A stretch of DNA of 64,000 nt from Deltaproteobacteria bacterium (GTDB lineage: Bacteria; Desulfobacterota; GWC2-55-46; DRQE01). Of the stretch, positions 7,947 to 16,968 are shown one piece after another. Position numbers and translations under genes: made by a program. The notes beneath the pieces were generated by a model. It made no database searches. It saw only the letters and a program-made list of their open reading frames with translations, and was not told the DNA's origin. Position 1 is the first letter of the stretch. Each line of letters begins with the position of its first letter. The stretch covers positions 62,001 to 126,000 of the forward strand of contig WGFM01000021.1 in assembly GCA_015492245.1 (NCBI GenBank), written 5' to 3'.

Positions 7947-8761
7947 GAACCCTCAATGAGGCATTCGAGACCTTCAGGAAGGCATCGAAGAGTCTCGAGC
8001 AGAGATACAGAGTGCTCGAGAAAAAGATAGAAAGGCTCAACCAGGAACTGTCTGAAAAGAACAGACTCATGGAGCGCACAAGAAGGCTGGCAGCCATGGG
8101 AGAGATGGCCGCCAAGATAGCGCATGAGATAAGAAACCCACTGGCATCAATAGAAATATTTGCATCTTTGCTGGCAAGAGAACTCGAGGGAAGCGATAAG
8201 GGACAGCTTGCAATCTTCATATCAAAAGGGGTCAAAAGACTCGATAATCTCCTTACAAACATGCTTGTCTTCGCAAGGGCACCAAGACCTGTGGCTGCAA
8301 CAGTAGACATAAGGGAAATAATAGTGGAGGTCCTGCAGACCACAACCCCATCAATGGCCGGGCAGGTCAGCATAAGATGCCACTACAGTGGAGACACGGT
8401 GATAGTGGCCGATGGCTCACTCATAAGGCAGGCAGTCTACAACCTCTTGATAAACGCCCTGGACTCTGTAAGGGGAAAGAAGGGGCGTGTAGAGATAACC
8501 ACAGAAAGGATTATGAACGGCAGGGACACACTCAAACTCATGGTAAGAGATAACGGAGAAGGCATACCAGAGGATGTTATGGATAGAATATTCGACCCCT
8601 TCTTTACCACCAAACAGCATGGCACGGGGCTGGGGCTCTGTATAGTGGACTCCATAGTGAAGTCCCATGGTGGGAGGATATGGGTTGAATCTGATAGAGC
8701 CGGGGGTGCCACATTCTGGATGGAGATACCATCTTCCATAGATAAGGAGGTGAAAGGCTGA
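7925..8761 (+). CDS. soluble sensor histidine kinase (FlrB/FleS-like)
   Basis: A 278-residue kinase without membrane segments or a complete PAS domain. An N-terminal coiled coil (about 12-55) leads into the dimerisation helix with the phospho-acceptor H67 (IAHEIRNPLASIE). The ATP-binding domain shows N (NLLINALDSV), G1 (DNGEGIPE), F (FDPFFTTK) and G2 (GTGLGLCIV) boxes. It overlaps the AMIN/TPR gene, and its TGA overlaps the ATG of the next regulator (TGATG), so the pair is translationally coupled and is the likely cognate pair. In polar-flagellated bacteria the equivalent FlrB/FleS phosphorylates FlrC/FleR to activate basal body and hook genes. Confidence 0.9.
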   Translation: MEGDSTLRTLNEAFETFRKASKSLEQRYRVLEKKIERLNQELSEKNRLMERTRRLAAMGEMAAKIAHEIRNPLASIEIFASLLARELEGSDKGQLAIFISKGVKRLDNLLTNMLVFARAPRPVAATVDIREIIVEVLQTTTPSMAGQVSIRCHYSGDTVIVADGSLIRQAVYNLLINALDSVRGKKGRVEITTERIMNGRDTLKLMVRDNGEGIPEDVMDRIFDPFFTTKQHGTGLGLCIVDSIVKSHGGRIWVESDRAGGATFWMEIPSSIDKEVKG

Positions 8762-10116
8762 TGCACAACATACTCGTTGTGGATGACGAGCCGGAGGTAA
8801 GGTGTGCAATGAAGGAGGCTCTGATAAGAAGGGGCTACGGGGTGGATGTGGTCTCCACAGGAGAAAGGGCCATAGAGCTGTTTACGAAGAACAGCTACAA
8901 CATGGTCATAAGTGATCTCAGGATGCCCGGAAAGGATGGGGTAGAGGTGCTCAAAGAGATAAAGAGGCTTTCTCCCCTTACTCCTGTGCTTCTCATAACC
9001 GCATTCGGCACCGTGGAAAAGGCGGTTGAGGCTGTAAAGGAAGGGGCCGTGGATTTTCTCATAAAGCCCTTCTCCCTCGATCTGCTCGAAGAGATAGTTG
9101 AAAGAGCAGTAAGCACAGAGTTCTCCCTGGGCAACGGTAAAAAGGTGCTCACCAACTCCCAGGCCATGAGGCAGATCCTCTCCATGGCAAAGACAGTTGC
9201 CAGAAGTGATGCCACAGTGCTCGTAACAGGCGAGAGCGGCACAGGCAAAGAGCTCCTTGCACGGTTCATACACCAGCATAGTCCAAGAAAGGATAAGCCC
9301 TTCGTGGCTGTAAACTGTGCGGCCATACCAGAGAATCTGCTGGAAAGTGAACTGTTCGGGCACGAAAAGGGGGCATTCACAGGGGCACTGACCCAGAGGC
9401 ACGGAAAGTTCGAGCAGGCAAACTATGGCACCATACTGCTCGATGAGATAAGCGAGATGGACATAAAACTACAGGCAAAACTCCTGCGGGTGTTGCAGGA
9501 AAAAGAGGTGGAAAGGGTTGGGGGGGCAAGGCCCATCCCACTTGACATAAGGATTATCGCAACAACCAACAGAGAGCTCAAAGAAGAGGTCAGGGCGGGC
9601 AGGTTCCGCGAGGACCTCTACTACAGGCTCAACATATTCCCCATACACATACCACCACTTAGAGACAGAAGAGAGGACATAGCCTATCTCTCAGAGTATT
9701 TCGTGAGGCGTTTCTCAAAGAAGTATTCAAAACACATAGAACACATATCCGGTGATGCCATGGCACTCCTGAAAGGCCTTCGGTGGAAGGGCAATGTGCG
9801 GGAACTCGAGAACACCATGGAGAGGGCTGTGCTCATAGCAGGGGGGACAACCATAGAGGCAGAGCACATAATAATAGAAGAAGGTGGTGGCCTGCCACAG
9901 CCTGTAGAAGATGAGGATGCCATCGAGCCCATGAGCCTCTCAGAGATGGAGAAAAGACTCATATACAGAACCCTTGAGGAGGTGGGCTGGAACAGAACAC
10001 AGGCAGCAAAGATACTGGGTATATCTGTAAGAACACTGAGGAACAAGCTCAAGGAATATGGGCAAATTTTTCCCACAGGCCAGGCACAATCTTCCGGTAT
10101 TTGTGGGGAGGAATAA
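8761..10116 (+). CDS. sigma54-dependent response regulator (FlrC/FleR-like)
   Basis: A 451-residue NtrC-family activator: receiver with D52 (VISDLRMP), AAA+ domain with GESGTGKE Walker A and LLDEISE Walker B, a canonical GAFTGA loop (about residues 204-209), and a Fis-type HTH at the end (TQAAKILGISVRTLRNKLKEYG). It is coupled to the kinase by a 1-base overlap. By analogy with FlrC/FleR it should activate the sigma54 promoters found before flgB, fliK, fliL, flgF and pseB, and possibly its own operon. Its distal end lies 32 bases before the flgB promoter. Confidence 0.92.
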   Translation: MHNILVVDDEPEVRCAMKEALIRRGYGVDVVSTGERAIELFTKNSYNMVISDLRMPGKDGVEVLKEIKRLSPLTPVLLITAFGTVEKAVEAVKEGAVDFLIKPFSLDLLEEIVERAVSTEFSLGNGKKVLTNSQAMRQILSMAKTVARSDATVLVTGESGTGKELLARFIHQHSPRKDKPFVAVNCAAIPENLLESELFGHEKGAFTGALTQRHGKFEQANYGTILLDEISEMDIKLQAKLLRVLQEKEVERVGGARPIPLDIRIIATTNRELKEEVRAGRFREDLYYRLNIFPIHIPPLRDRREDIAYLSEYFVRRFSKKYSKHIEHISGDAMALLKGLRWKGNVRELENTMERAVLIAGGTTIEAEHIIIEEGGGLPQPVEDEDAIEPMSLSEMEKRLIYRTLEEVGWNRTQAAKILGISVRTLRNKLKEYGQIFPTGQAQSSGICGEE

Positions 10117-10147
10117 GAAAAGACGAGTAGAAACACACCCTTACAAG

Positions 10148-10163
10148 TGGTATGGGTATTGCT
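10148..10163 (+). promoter_or_regulatory. sigma54 promoter of the flgB operon
   Basis: TGGTAT-N5-TTGCT, with ten bases between GG and GC, matches the degenerate consensus TGGYRYR-N4-TTGCW. The predicted transcript start near 10174 leaves a short leader holding AGGAGG (10178-10183) before flgB. Confidence 0.8.
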
Positions 10164-10192
10164 TTGAAGACACTATCAGGAGGTGCATTACC

Positions 10193-10597
10193 ATGAGTGA
10201 TCTGTTCGGCAAAACATTTGTTACACTCAAGACAGCCATGGACCTGCGTCACACCAGGCACAGACTCATAGCATCCAATATTGCCAATGCAGAGACCCCG
10301 GGCTACAGGGCAAAGGACATACGGTTCGAGGTGGAATTGAAAAGGGAGGTAGAGGGAAGAAGAGGCACTGTTGTACCTGTCAGGACTCATCCACTGCACA
10401 TGGGCGGAAGTGGTGGTGTTACTGTAAGTATAATTGAGCGTAGTTCTGCAACAGGGGGGCTTGATGGCAACACTGTAAGCCTCGACGAGGAGATGGTCAG
10501 ACTTACAGAGAATGCCACCATGTACAGTGTGCTGGCAAAGTTTATAAAGCACAAGTTCTCACACCTTATGACAGCAATAAAGGAAGGAGGTAAGTAA
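10193..10597 (+). CDS. flgB: flagellar proximal rod protein FlgB
   Basis: A 134-residue rod protein with the typical N-terminal rod/hook motif (RHRLIASNIANAETPGYRAKD) and a C-terminal helix (VRLTENATMYSVLAKFIKHKF). It forms the inner part of the flagellar rod in the periplasm together with FlgC. The reading frame is open further upstream, but ATG 10193 is chosen because it follows AGGAGG at 9 bases and lies downstream of the sigma54 promoter. It opens the operon flgB-flgC-fliE-fliF-fliG-fliH-fliI-fliJ-motE. Confidence 0.95.
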   Translation: MSDLFGKTFVTLKTAMDLRHTRHRLIASNIANAETPGYRAKDIRFEVELKREVEGRRGTVVPVRTHPLHMGGSGGVTVSIIERSSATGGLDGNTVSLDEEMVRLTENATMYSVLAKFIKHKFSHLMTAIKEGGK

Positions 10598-10600
10598 GCC

Positions 10601-11020
10601 ATGTTCGACAGTTTTGCCATAACAGCCCAGGCACTTACATCGCAGAGAATAAGACTCAATGTAATTGCCAGTAACCTTGCAAACATGAACACCACCCACA
10701 CCCCCGAAGGCACACCATACAGACGAAGGGATGTGGTATTTTCCACCTATCCTTTTGAAGAGGCACTTGCTGTGGCTGGAAGAAGCACCCTTACGGGTGT
10801 GCGTGTGGTAGATGTGGTAGAGGATGCAGGACCCTTCAGGCTTGTCTACGAGCCGACACATCCTGATGCAGACGAGACCGGCTATGTGATGTATCCAAAT
10901 GTGGACCCCCTCGAAGAGATGGTTAACATGATGACAGCCGTAAGGAGCTACGAGGCGAATATATCGGCACTCAAGGCCACAAAGACCATGATTTCAAAGG
11001 CACTTGAAATCATAACATAA
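10601..11020 (+). CDS. flgC: flagellar proximal rod protein FlgC
   Basis: A 139-residue rod protein. The N-terminal motif (RIRLNVIASNLANMNTTHTP) and the C-terminal heptad region (NVDPLEEMVNMMTAVRSYEAN) are characteristic of FlgC and pack as coiled coils in the rod. It starts 3 bases after the flgB stop, with AAGGAGGTAAG before it. The length is normal for the family. Confidence 0.95.
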   Translation: MFDSFAITAQALTSQRIRLNVIASNLANMNTTHTPEGTPYRRRDVVFSTYPFEEALAVAGRSTLTGVRVVDVVEDAGPFRLVYEPTHPDADETGYVMYPNVDPLEEMVNMMTAVRSYEANISALKATKTMISKALEIIT

Positions 11021-11035
11021 AAGGGGGGGTGGAAG

Positions 11036-11329
11036 ATGACAGATTCCATAAAACCCATAGGCCAGCAGCATATAGAGATTCAGGCAGGCACAAAGGATGG
11101 AAGAGCTTCAGAGGACTTCGGCCAGATGCTGAAAGAGTCCATCGACAGGGTGAACAGTCTGCAGAAGGAGGCAGAGAGCGCAATAAAGGGCCTTGCAAAA
11201 GGGGAACTTAAGAATGTGCACGATGCGATGATAGCAATAGAGAAGGCCAATGTATCTTTCAACCTTATGCTGCAGGTGAGAAACAAGCTTGTGCAGGCAT
11301 ACGAAGAAATAATGAGGATGCAGATATAA
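11036..11329 (+). CDS. fliE: flagellar hook-basal body protein FliE
   Basis: A 97-residue, mostly helical protein ending in the FliE signature (DAMIAIEKANVSFNLMLQVRNKLVQAYEEIMRMQI region, residues about 63-97). FliE joins the MS ring to the rod. A strong AAGGGGGGGTGG site precedes the ATG. It lies between flgC and fliF, as in most flagellar operons. Confidence 0.95.
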   Translation: MTDSIKPIGQQHIEIQAGTKDGRASEDFGQMLKESIDRVNSLQKEAESAIKGLAKGELKNVHDAMIAIEKANVSFNLMLQVRNKLVQAYEEIMRMQI

Positions 11330-11332
11330 GCC

Positions 11333-12886
11333 ATGGCAGACACTCAGGAAAAGACAAGAAATACAAGGTCTCTCCTGGTCTATGGCTCCATAGTGGCACT
11401 CGCTGTGGCAGGGCTCGTTGCGATCTTTCTGTGGGCAGGCAGCACCGATTACAGGGTGCTTTACAGCGGCCTCTCTGATGACGATATGAGTGCAATTATG
11501 ACAAAGCTCAGAGAAAAGAGGATTCCCTACAGGGTAGAGGCAGGTCTCGTAAAGGTACCAGAGGACAGGCTCTACGAGATAAGGATAGAACTTGCCGGCG
11601 AGGGGCTGCCACGGGGCGGTGGTGTGGGTTTCGAAATATTCGACAAAACAGGCTTCGGCATTACAGAGTTTGCCCAGAAGGTCAACTATGTGAGGGCACT
11701 CCAGGGCGAGCTTGCAAGAACCATAACTCAGATGCGAAAGATAGAGGGCGCACGGGTGCACCTGGTGCTGCCAGCAGAGAGGGCATTCCTTGAAGAAGAG
11801 AAGAAGGCAAGGGCATCTGTTGTGGTGAAACTCAAGCCAGGTGCTGTGCTCACAGGCAGTGAGGTGCAGAGTATAGTGCACTTTGTGGCCTCAAGTCTGC
11901 CAGAGCTCGGCCCAGGGGATATAACACTTGTGGACACACAGGGTAGACTATGGACAAGACCAGAGGAGGGTGAGGAGTTCTCGCAGGCCTATGCTGCAAG
12001 AAAGAGAGAGCTCGAAAGAGAGATGGAACAGAAGGTACAGACCATGCTCGAGAGGGCCGTGGGCAAGGGCAAGGTGGTTGCAAGGGTGTCTGTAGAGCTT
12101 GAGGCAAAAAGGGTTGAGACCACAGAGGAAAGTTTTGATCCCGACAGCCAGGTGGTAAGAAGCGAGCAGAGAAGCCTTGAGAAATCGAGCACCACGGCAA
12201 CAGAGGGCGGTATACCGGGTGTGGTCTCCAACACACCTGAGGGTGCACAGGCAACAGGGCCTGCCACGGGCATGGGAGCATCACAACGGCAGAATGAAAT
12301 TGTAAACTACGAGATAAGCAGAAAGATAAGTAAAACCGTAGAGCCTGATGGCAGGATAAAGCGTATAGCAGTGGCAGTCCTTGTTGATGGCAGGTACGAG
12401 ACCATAACGAAGGATGATGGTTCTGAAGAAAAAAACTACATGCCAAGAACAGAAGAAGAGATAAACAAGTTCACCGGTATCGTCAAGAATGCGGTTGGCT
12501 TCTCAGAGGAGAGGGGAGATACCGTTACAGTAGAGAACATCCCCTTTGAGCCAGAGACAGTTGTTACCCCTCAGGATGTGGTGGCAGAAGCAACGATGAT
12601 ACCACCATATCTTATAAAAGACATCGTAAGGATAGCCATGGCCGGAATACTCATGGTGGTTGTATTCCTGTTCGTCATACGCCCCATAATAAGAAGGGTG
12701 GTTGATGAGAACAGGGCACTCGATTCGATACAGAAGAGCCTTTCAGATGGCCGTCTTGCCCTGGAAAGGGGGGAGGAACACAGGATGCTGGGAAGTGGCT
12801 CTACAGAGGCGGAAAGACTCAAAGAGCTTGTAAGACAGAACCCGCAGCAGGCGGCTATTGTAATAAAGAACTGGCTCAAGGAGTAG
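11333..12886 (+). CDS. fliF: flagellar MS-ring protein FliF
   Basis: A 517-residue inner membrane ring protein. A membrane helix lies at about residues 14-35. YscJ/FliF ring-building modules follow (DYRVLYSGLSDDDMSAIMTKL, then GEGLPRGGGVGFEIFDKTGFG). There is a long periplasmic part, and a second membrane helix at about 422-445. The cytoplasmic tail ends in the FliG-binding segment (NPQQAAIVIKNWLKE). It is the platform on which rod, switch and export gate assemble. The length is slightly below the 550-residue average. Confidence 0.96.
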   Translation: MADTQEKTRNTRSLLVYGSIVALAVAGLVAIFLWAGSTDYRVLYSGLSDDDMSAIMTKLREKRIPYRVEAGLVKVPEDRLYEIRIELAGEGLPRGGGVGFEIFDKTGFGITEFAQKVNYVRALQGELARTITQMRKIEGARVHLVLPAERAFLEEEKKARASVVVKLKPGAVLTGSEVQSIVHFVASSLPELGPGDITLVDTQGRLWTRPEEGEEFSQAYAARKRELEREMEQKVQTMLERAVGKGKVVARVSVELEAKRVETTEESFDPDSQVVRSEQRSLEKSSTTATEGGIPGVVSNTPEGAQATGPATGMGASQRQNEIVNYEISRKISKTVEPDGRIKRIAVAVLVDGRYETITKDDGSEEKNYMPRTEEEINKFTGIVKNAVGFSEERGDTVTVENIPFEPETVVTPQDVVAEATMIPPYLIKDIVRIAMAGILMVVVFLFVIRPIIRRVVDENRALDSIQKSLSDGRLALERGEEHRMLGSGSTEAERLKELVRQNPQQAAIVIKNWLKE

Positions 12887-12889
12887 GTC

Positions 12890-13897
12890 ATGCCTGGAAG
12901 AGATGGCGTAAGAGGGATTGATAAGGCAGCCATAGTGCTGCTTCTTCTGGGAGAAGAGCTTGCAGCCGATGTACTGAAACACTTGAGTCCTCAGGAACTG
13001 CAGCTTATAGCAAGAAAGATGGCAGGTATAGAAGGGGTGGAGGGAACTGTTGCGGACAGGGTCAAGGGAGAGTTTCTCAAGGCCATGCACAGTGTGGGGC
13101 TTCTTGTAAAGGGAGATGAGTTCCTCAAAAAGACCATAACAAGGGCACTTGGCAACGAGAAGGCAAAGGACATAATAGAGCTTCTGAGTCAGGATGAGCC
13201 GGGCGAGAGCCTTACGGTCTTCAAACTGCTGGACCCACAGATGACGGCCTCGCTCCTCAAAGAGGAACACCCACAGATCATAGCACTTGTGCTCACCCAT
13301 ATGGACCCAGAGAGGGCCGCAAAGGTTATGGAGTTCTTTCCCGAAAGATTGAGGGCTGATGTAATAATGAGGGTGGCAACCATAGAGAGTGTGCCACCAG
13401 GGGTGCTGCAGGAACTTGAGGAGGTTATAAAACAACAGATAAAGGACTCCGGCATGGCAAAGGGCAGGATGGTAGAGGGTGTCAAGATAGCAGCAGATAT
13501 ACTGAATCAGCTCGAATCATCTGTGGAGAAGGCTGTGCTCGAGAGCATAGAGAAGACAAGCTCTGACATAGCAGAGAAGATACAGGACAAGATGTTTGTC
13601 TTCACGGATCTTCTGAGTGTGGACAACAGGGGCATGCAGATGCTCATAAAAGAGTGCGATACCGAAACCCTTGCAATTGCCCTCAAGGGTGCTGACCAGG
13701 AACTCAGAGACAGGTTCTTCAGCAACATGTCCCAGAGGGCTGCAGAGATGCTCAAGGAGGATATAGAGTCAAGGGGACCTGTAAAGCTCAGTGATGTGGA
13801 GAAGGCACAGCTCAAGATTATAAACATAGCAAAAAAGCTTGAACAGGAAGGAAAACTCATAAGAGAAGGAAAGGGCAGTGGGGATGTCCTCGTCTAA
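12890..13897 (+). CDS. fliG: flagellar motor switch protein FliG
   Basis: A 335-residue switch protein. The N-terminal domain binds FliF (GIDKAAIVLLLLGEELAADVLKHLSPQE). The middle domain carries the EHPQ motif (LLKEEHPQIIALVLTHM). The C-terminal domain has the torque helix with conserved charges (AIALKGADQELRDRFFSNMSQRAAEML). FliG meets the MotA stator and turns the rotor. It starts 3 bases after fliF, and its end overlaps the start of fliH. Confidence 0.96.
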   Translation: MPGRDGVRGIDKAAIVLLLLGEELAADVLKHLSPQELQLIARKMAGIEGVEGTVADRVKGEFLKAMHSVGLLVKGDEFLKKTITRALGNEKAKDIIELLSQDEPGESLTVFKLLDPQMTASLLKEEHPQIIALVLTHMDPERAAKVMEFFPERLRADVIMRVATIESVPPGVLQELEEVIKQQIKDSGMAKGRMVEGVKIAADILNQLESSVEKAVLESIEKTSSDIAEKIQDKMFVFTDLLSVDNRGMQMLIKECDTETLAIALKGADQELRDRFFSNMSQRAAEMLKEDIESRGPVKLSDVEKAQLKIINIAKKLEQEGKLIREGKGSGDVLV

Positions 13898-14501
13898 GGT
13901 CTATGAAAGCAATGAGAATGTGAAGCCCTTCGTGCCAAGGAATATCAGAAGAGAAGACCAGCCTGCAGACAGGCTGGCAGCCATGGAGAGGGATGCCTAT
14001 GAAAAGGGGTTTGCAGCAGGAGAGAAGGCAGGTTTTGAGTTCGGCAGACAGAAGGCAGAGGCCCTCTTCAGTGCATTATCACAGATAGTGGGAGAGCTCG
14101 AAGGCTTCAGAGAGAGACTCCTGAGTGAGACGGAAAAGGATGTCTGCAGGCTGGCCGTTGCAATAGCAAGAAAGATAATAGAGGTTGAACTCTCAACAGG
14201 AGAAGATATAGTGCTCGATGCCGTAAAGAGTGCCATAGAGCATACAGGAAAGGCATCAACTGTTGTGGTAAGGCTCAACAGCACCGATATGGAGGTTATA
14301 AAGAAATATGTGCCAGAGATTGAACAGTACAGTGTCGAGGCCAAGAGAATAGTGCTGAGGGAAGACCCCTCGGTGGGCAGGGGGGGCTGCATAGTGGAAA
14401 CAGAAAATACAACCATAGAGCACACCGTAGATACAGCACTCAGGGAAATAGAGGAGCGACTCAAAGATGTTTGTGGCGAGAATGAAGAAAAACCTGAATA
14501 G
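13884..14501 (+). CDS. fliH: flagellar export ATPase regulator FliH
   Basis: A 205-residue protein with the FliH layout: a variable N-terminus, a helical stalk with small-residue repeats (AYEKGFAAGEKAGFEFGRQKAEALF), and a C-terminal domain (VAIARKIIEVE...IVLREDPSVGRGGCIVETENTTIEHTVDTALREIEE). FliH tethers and restrains the ATPase FliI. GTG 13878 is an alternative start in the same frame. The gene overlaps fliG by 14 and fliI by 35 bases. Confidence 0.9.
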   Translation: MSSSKVYESNENVKPFVPRNIRREDQPADRLAAMERDAYEKGFAAGEKAGFEFGRQKAEALFSALSQIVGELEGFRERLLSETEKDVCRLAVAIARKIIEVELSTGEDIVLDAVKSAIEHTGKASTVVVRLNSTDMEVIKKYVPEIEQYSVEAKRIVLREDPSVGRGGCIVETENTTIEHTVDTALREIEERLKDVCGENEEKPE

Positions 14502-15792
14502 AGCCATAGAAGTGGTGGAGAAGGCCCAGACCACCATGGTTACAGGAAGGATTACAAGGGTTGTGGGTATCGTCATGGAAGGTGTGGGGGTTAGTGCAAG
14601 AGTTGGTGATACATGCCTCATATACCCAGATGGCGAAGAGCCACTCGAGGCAGAGGTGGTGGGTTTCTCTGGCGATAAGATACTCATAATGCCCTTTGGA
14701 GATGTAAGGGGTATAGGGGCGGGCAGCAGAATATCCATTGTAAGAAAAGGTGCAGCCACAGGGGTGGGAATGGGGCTTCTTGGGAGAATCATCGATGGAT
14801 GCGGAAGGGCTATCGATGGAAGGGGTAACATCGAATATGAGGCAGAACATCATCTCTATAGAAACCCACCACCACCCCTTGATAGAAGAGTAATCGAGAC
14901 TCCACTCGATGTGGGTATAAGGGCCATAAATGGGCTTGTAACGATAGGTAAGGGACAGAGGATGGGAATATTTGCAGGAAGCGGGGTGGGCAAAAGTGTG
15001 CTCATAGGGATGATGGCAAAGGGCACATCTGCAGATGTCAATGTCATAGCACTCATAGGGGAGAGGGGTAGAGAGGTCAAAGAATTCATAGAAAGGGAAC
15101 TCGGCCAGGAAGGACTCAGAAACTCGGTTGTGGTGGTTGCCACATCTGATGAACCCCCGCTTATAAGGATAAGGGCAGCATTTGTGGCACAGACCATCGC
15201 AGAACACTTCAGAGACAGGGGTAAGGATGTGCTGCTGGTCATGGACTCTCTTACAAGGTTTGCAATGGCCCAGAGGGAGATCGGCCTTGCCTCTGGTGAG
15301 CCACCAGCAACCAAGGGGTATCCACCATCTGTATTCACACTGCTGCCCAAGCTTCTGGAAAGGCCAGGGGCAGTCCAGAAAGGAGGCACCATAACCGCAC
15401 TGTATACCATACTTACAGAGGGTGATGATGTGAATGATCCGGTGGCAGACTCTGTAAGGGCCATACTGGATGGACATATTGTGCTCTCAAGAGAGCTTGC
15501 AACGATGGGGCACTTTCCTGCAATAGATGTGCTCCACAGCATAAGCAGGGTTATGAATAATGTGGTGTCAGCCCAGCATATGCAATTTGCAACAGAACTG
15601 AAGAGCATACTGGCAGACTATACGAAGGCAAAAGACCTTATCAACATAGGGGCATACAAAAGAGGTAACGACAAACGCATAGATAGAGCCATAGATATGA
15701 TAGAGTCCATAAATGGCTTTCTTAAACAGGACATGACAGAGAGGGTGGACTTCGAGGATAGCCTGCAGCTTCTGTATGCGCTATTCTCATAA
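14467..15792 (+). CDS. fliI: flagellum-specific export ATPase FliI
   Basis: A 441-residue F1-beta-like ATPase. Walker A is GSGVGKS (in MGIFAGSGVGKSVLIGMMAKG). The catalytic Glu lies in GERGREVKEF, Walker B is DVLLVMDSLTRFA, and the family stretch EPPATKGYPPSVF is present. It energises and loads the type III export gate at the cytoplasmic membrane. The start overlaps fliH; ATG 14482 is also possible. Confidence 0.96.
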   Translation: MFVARMKKNLNRAIEVVEKAQTTMVTGRITRVVGIVMEGVGVSARVGDTCLIYPDGEEPLEAEVVGFSGDKILIMPFGDVRGIGAGSRISIVRKGAATGVGMGLLGRIIDGCGRAIDGRGNIEYEAEHHLYRNPPPPLDRRVIETPLDVGIRAINGLVTIGKGQRMGIFAGSGVGKSVLIGMMAKGTSADVNVIALIGERGREVKEFIERELGQEGLRNSVVVVATSDEPPLIRIRAAFVAQTIAEHFRDRGKDVLLVMDSLTRFAMAQREIGLASGEPPATKGYPPSVFTLLPKLLERPGAVQKGGTITALYTILTEGDDVNDPVADSVRAILDGHIVLSRELATMGHFPAIDVLHSISRVMNNVVSAQHMQFATELKSILADYTKAKDLINIGAYKRGNDKRIDRAIDMIESINGFLKQDMTERVDFEDSLQLLYALFS

Positions 15793-15807
15793 AAAGGAGA
15801 AACGGCC

Positions 15808-16257
15808 ATGAAGAAGTTCAGGTTCAGCCTGCAGCCCTTGCTCGAGCACAAAGAAAGACTCGAAGAACTCGCAAGAAAGGATTACCTGGAGATAACAGAC
15901 AGGCTCAGAAAGGAAGAAGAAAGGTTGAGGGTGTATGTGGATATATACAAGAGATTATCCGAAAATCTCGACACCATGAAGAAGGAAGGCAGGGAAGTTA
16001 GCGAGTTGAGGTTCCAGTACCGTTACCTCAACAATATAAAAGAGTTCATAGAGACTCAACGGAAGACAATAGTAGAGCTCAAAAGAGCTGTTGAAGAGAG
16101 AAAGACAGAACTCACAAATGCAGCGATAGATAGAAAGGTTGTGGAAAAGACAAAGGAGAAAAAAAGAGAAGAATACGAGAGCGAGCTCAAAAGGGAGGAA
16201 CAGAAACTCATAGACGAGGTTGCTGCAAACGGTTTTGTAAGGAGAAAGAGAGGATGA
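15808..16257 (+). CDS. fliJ: flagellar export chaperone/stalk FliJ
   Basis: A 149-residue, highly charged coiled-coil protein, predicted as one long antiparallel hairpin (FRFSLQPLLEHKERLEELARKDY start, typical for FliJ). FliJ sits in the FliI hexamer, like the gamma stalk of F1, and contacts FlhA. It lies directly after fliI and ends 4 bases inside the next gene. Confidence 0.88.
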   Translation: MKKFRFSLQPLLEHKERLEELARKDYLEITDRLRKEEERLRVYVDIYKRLSENLDTMKKEGREVSELRFQYRYLNNIKEFIETQRKTIVELKRAVEERKTELTNAAIDRKVVEKTKEKKREEYESELKREEQKLIDEVAANGFVRRKRG

Positions 16258-16805
16258 GGACCAAACTACTTATAGCCGCACTGATAATGAAAGGGATTGT
16301 GCTTTTTGTGTACCTTGTGGTCTCATTCAACATGCATGAGCCAGAGGCAAAGGGTGTTTCCAGGGTCAATGTGGATATACTCTCCACACCATGTCTTGAC
16401 AAGATCATCGAAAAGGAGAGAACCCTCATAGGGACCATAAAAGAGCGCGAAAGAGAGCTCGACAGAAAGACAGAAAGACTTGCAGAAAAGGAAAGGCGCC
16501 TTCTTATCCTGAAAGAAGAGATCAAGACGGAACTCGCAAGGTTCAGGGACACAAAGAAAGAGGTGGCACTGATGCTCAAAAAGATACAGCTCGAGAGAGA
16601 CAGAAACTTTATGAGGATAGTCAAGATATATGAGTCCATGCCGGCAGAGAAGGCATCACAAAGGCTCGAAAAACTCGATGAAGAAATGGCCGTAAAGATA
16701 CTCTCGGCCATGAAGGAGAAAAAGGCAGGAAAGATACTTGCCTCTCTTTCGGTGGACAAATCTGTCCGCATAAGTCTGCTTATGAACAGGCGCATGAAAA
16801 AATAA
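16254..16805 (+). CDS. motE: MotE-like flagellar stator chaperone
   Basis: A 183-residue protein with an N-terminal membrane helix (about 4-26), a long coiled coil (about 50-120), and a C-terminal MgtE-N-like helical domain (ESMPAEKASQRLEKLDEEMAVKILSAMKEKKAGKILASL). This is the architecture of MotE, which in epsilonproteobacteria guides MotC-type stators. It overlaps fliJ by 4 bases and is the last gene of the flgB operon. A related annotation would be 'MgtE N-domain protein'. Confidence 0.8.
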   Translation: MRTKLLIAALIMKGIVLFVYLVVSFNMHEPEAKGVSRVNVDILSTPCLDKIIEKERTLIGTIKERERELDRKTERLAEKERRLLILKEEIKTELARFRDTKKEVALMLKKIQLERDRNFMRIVKIYESMPAEKASQRLEKLDEEMAVKILSAMKEKKAGKILASLSVDKSVRISLLMNRRMKK

Positions 16806-16918
16806 CCCACCCCTCCATTCCGCGTAAGGAAAATATTTCCTTGCCAACCAGAGAAGACAATCTCCTCCAAAAGTGTTAACCCCTTGATTGCAAAAGGAAA
16901 AAACGATACATCCCCTTG

Positions 16919-16934
16919 TGGCACAGGCTTTGCA
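16919..16934 (+). promoter_or_regulatory. sigma54 promoter of the fliK-flgD-flgE operon
   Basis: TGGCAC-N5-TTGCA with ten bases between GG and GC, a perfect match. Transcription should begin near 16945, leaving a leader of about 24 bases with AGGAGG at 16951-16956. The site rules out any fliK start upstream of it. Confidence 0.85.
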
Positions 16935-16968
16935 ATCTTCATGGCGGCAGAGGAGGATTCAAAGGTAT

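Noticed and set aside
8437-9402. 321-residue open frame opposite the kinase and activator genes
   Set aside because: It is antisense to two well-recognised genes, and its composition is typical of reversed coding sequence.
14461-15477. 338-residue open frame opposite fliI
   Set aside because: It is a shadow of fliI with a biased Cys/His/Tyr-rich composition and no start signal.
16826-16842. Inverted repeat AAGGAAA-ATA-TTTCCTT after motE
   Set aside because: The stem is short and AT-rich and no T run follows, so it does not qualify as a terminator.
16888-16968. Upstream start of fliK at 16888
   Set aside because: A perfect sigma54 promoter lies inside this stretch, so it cannot be part of the message started there.
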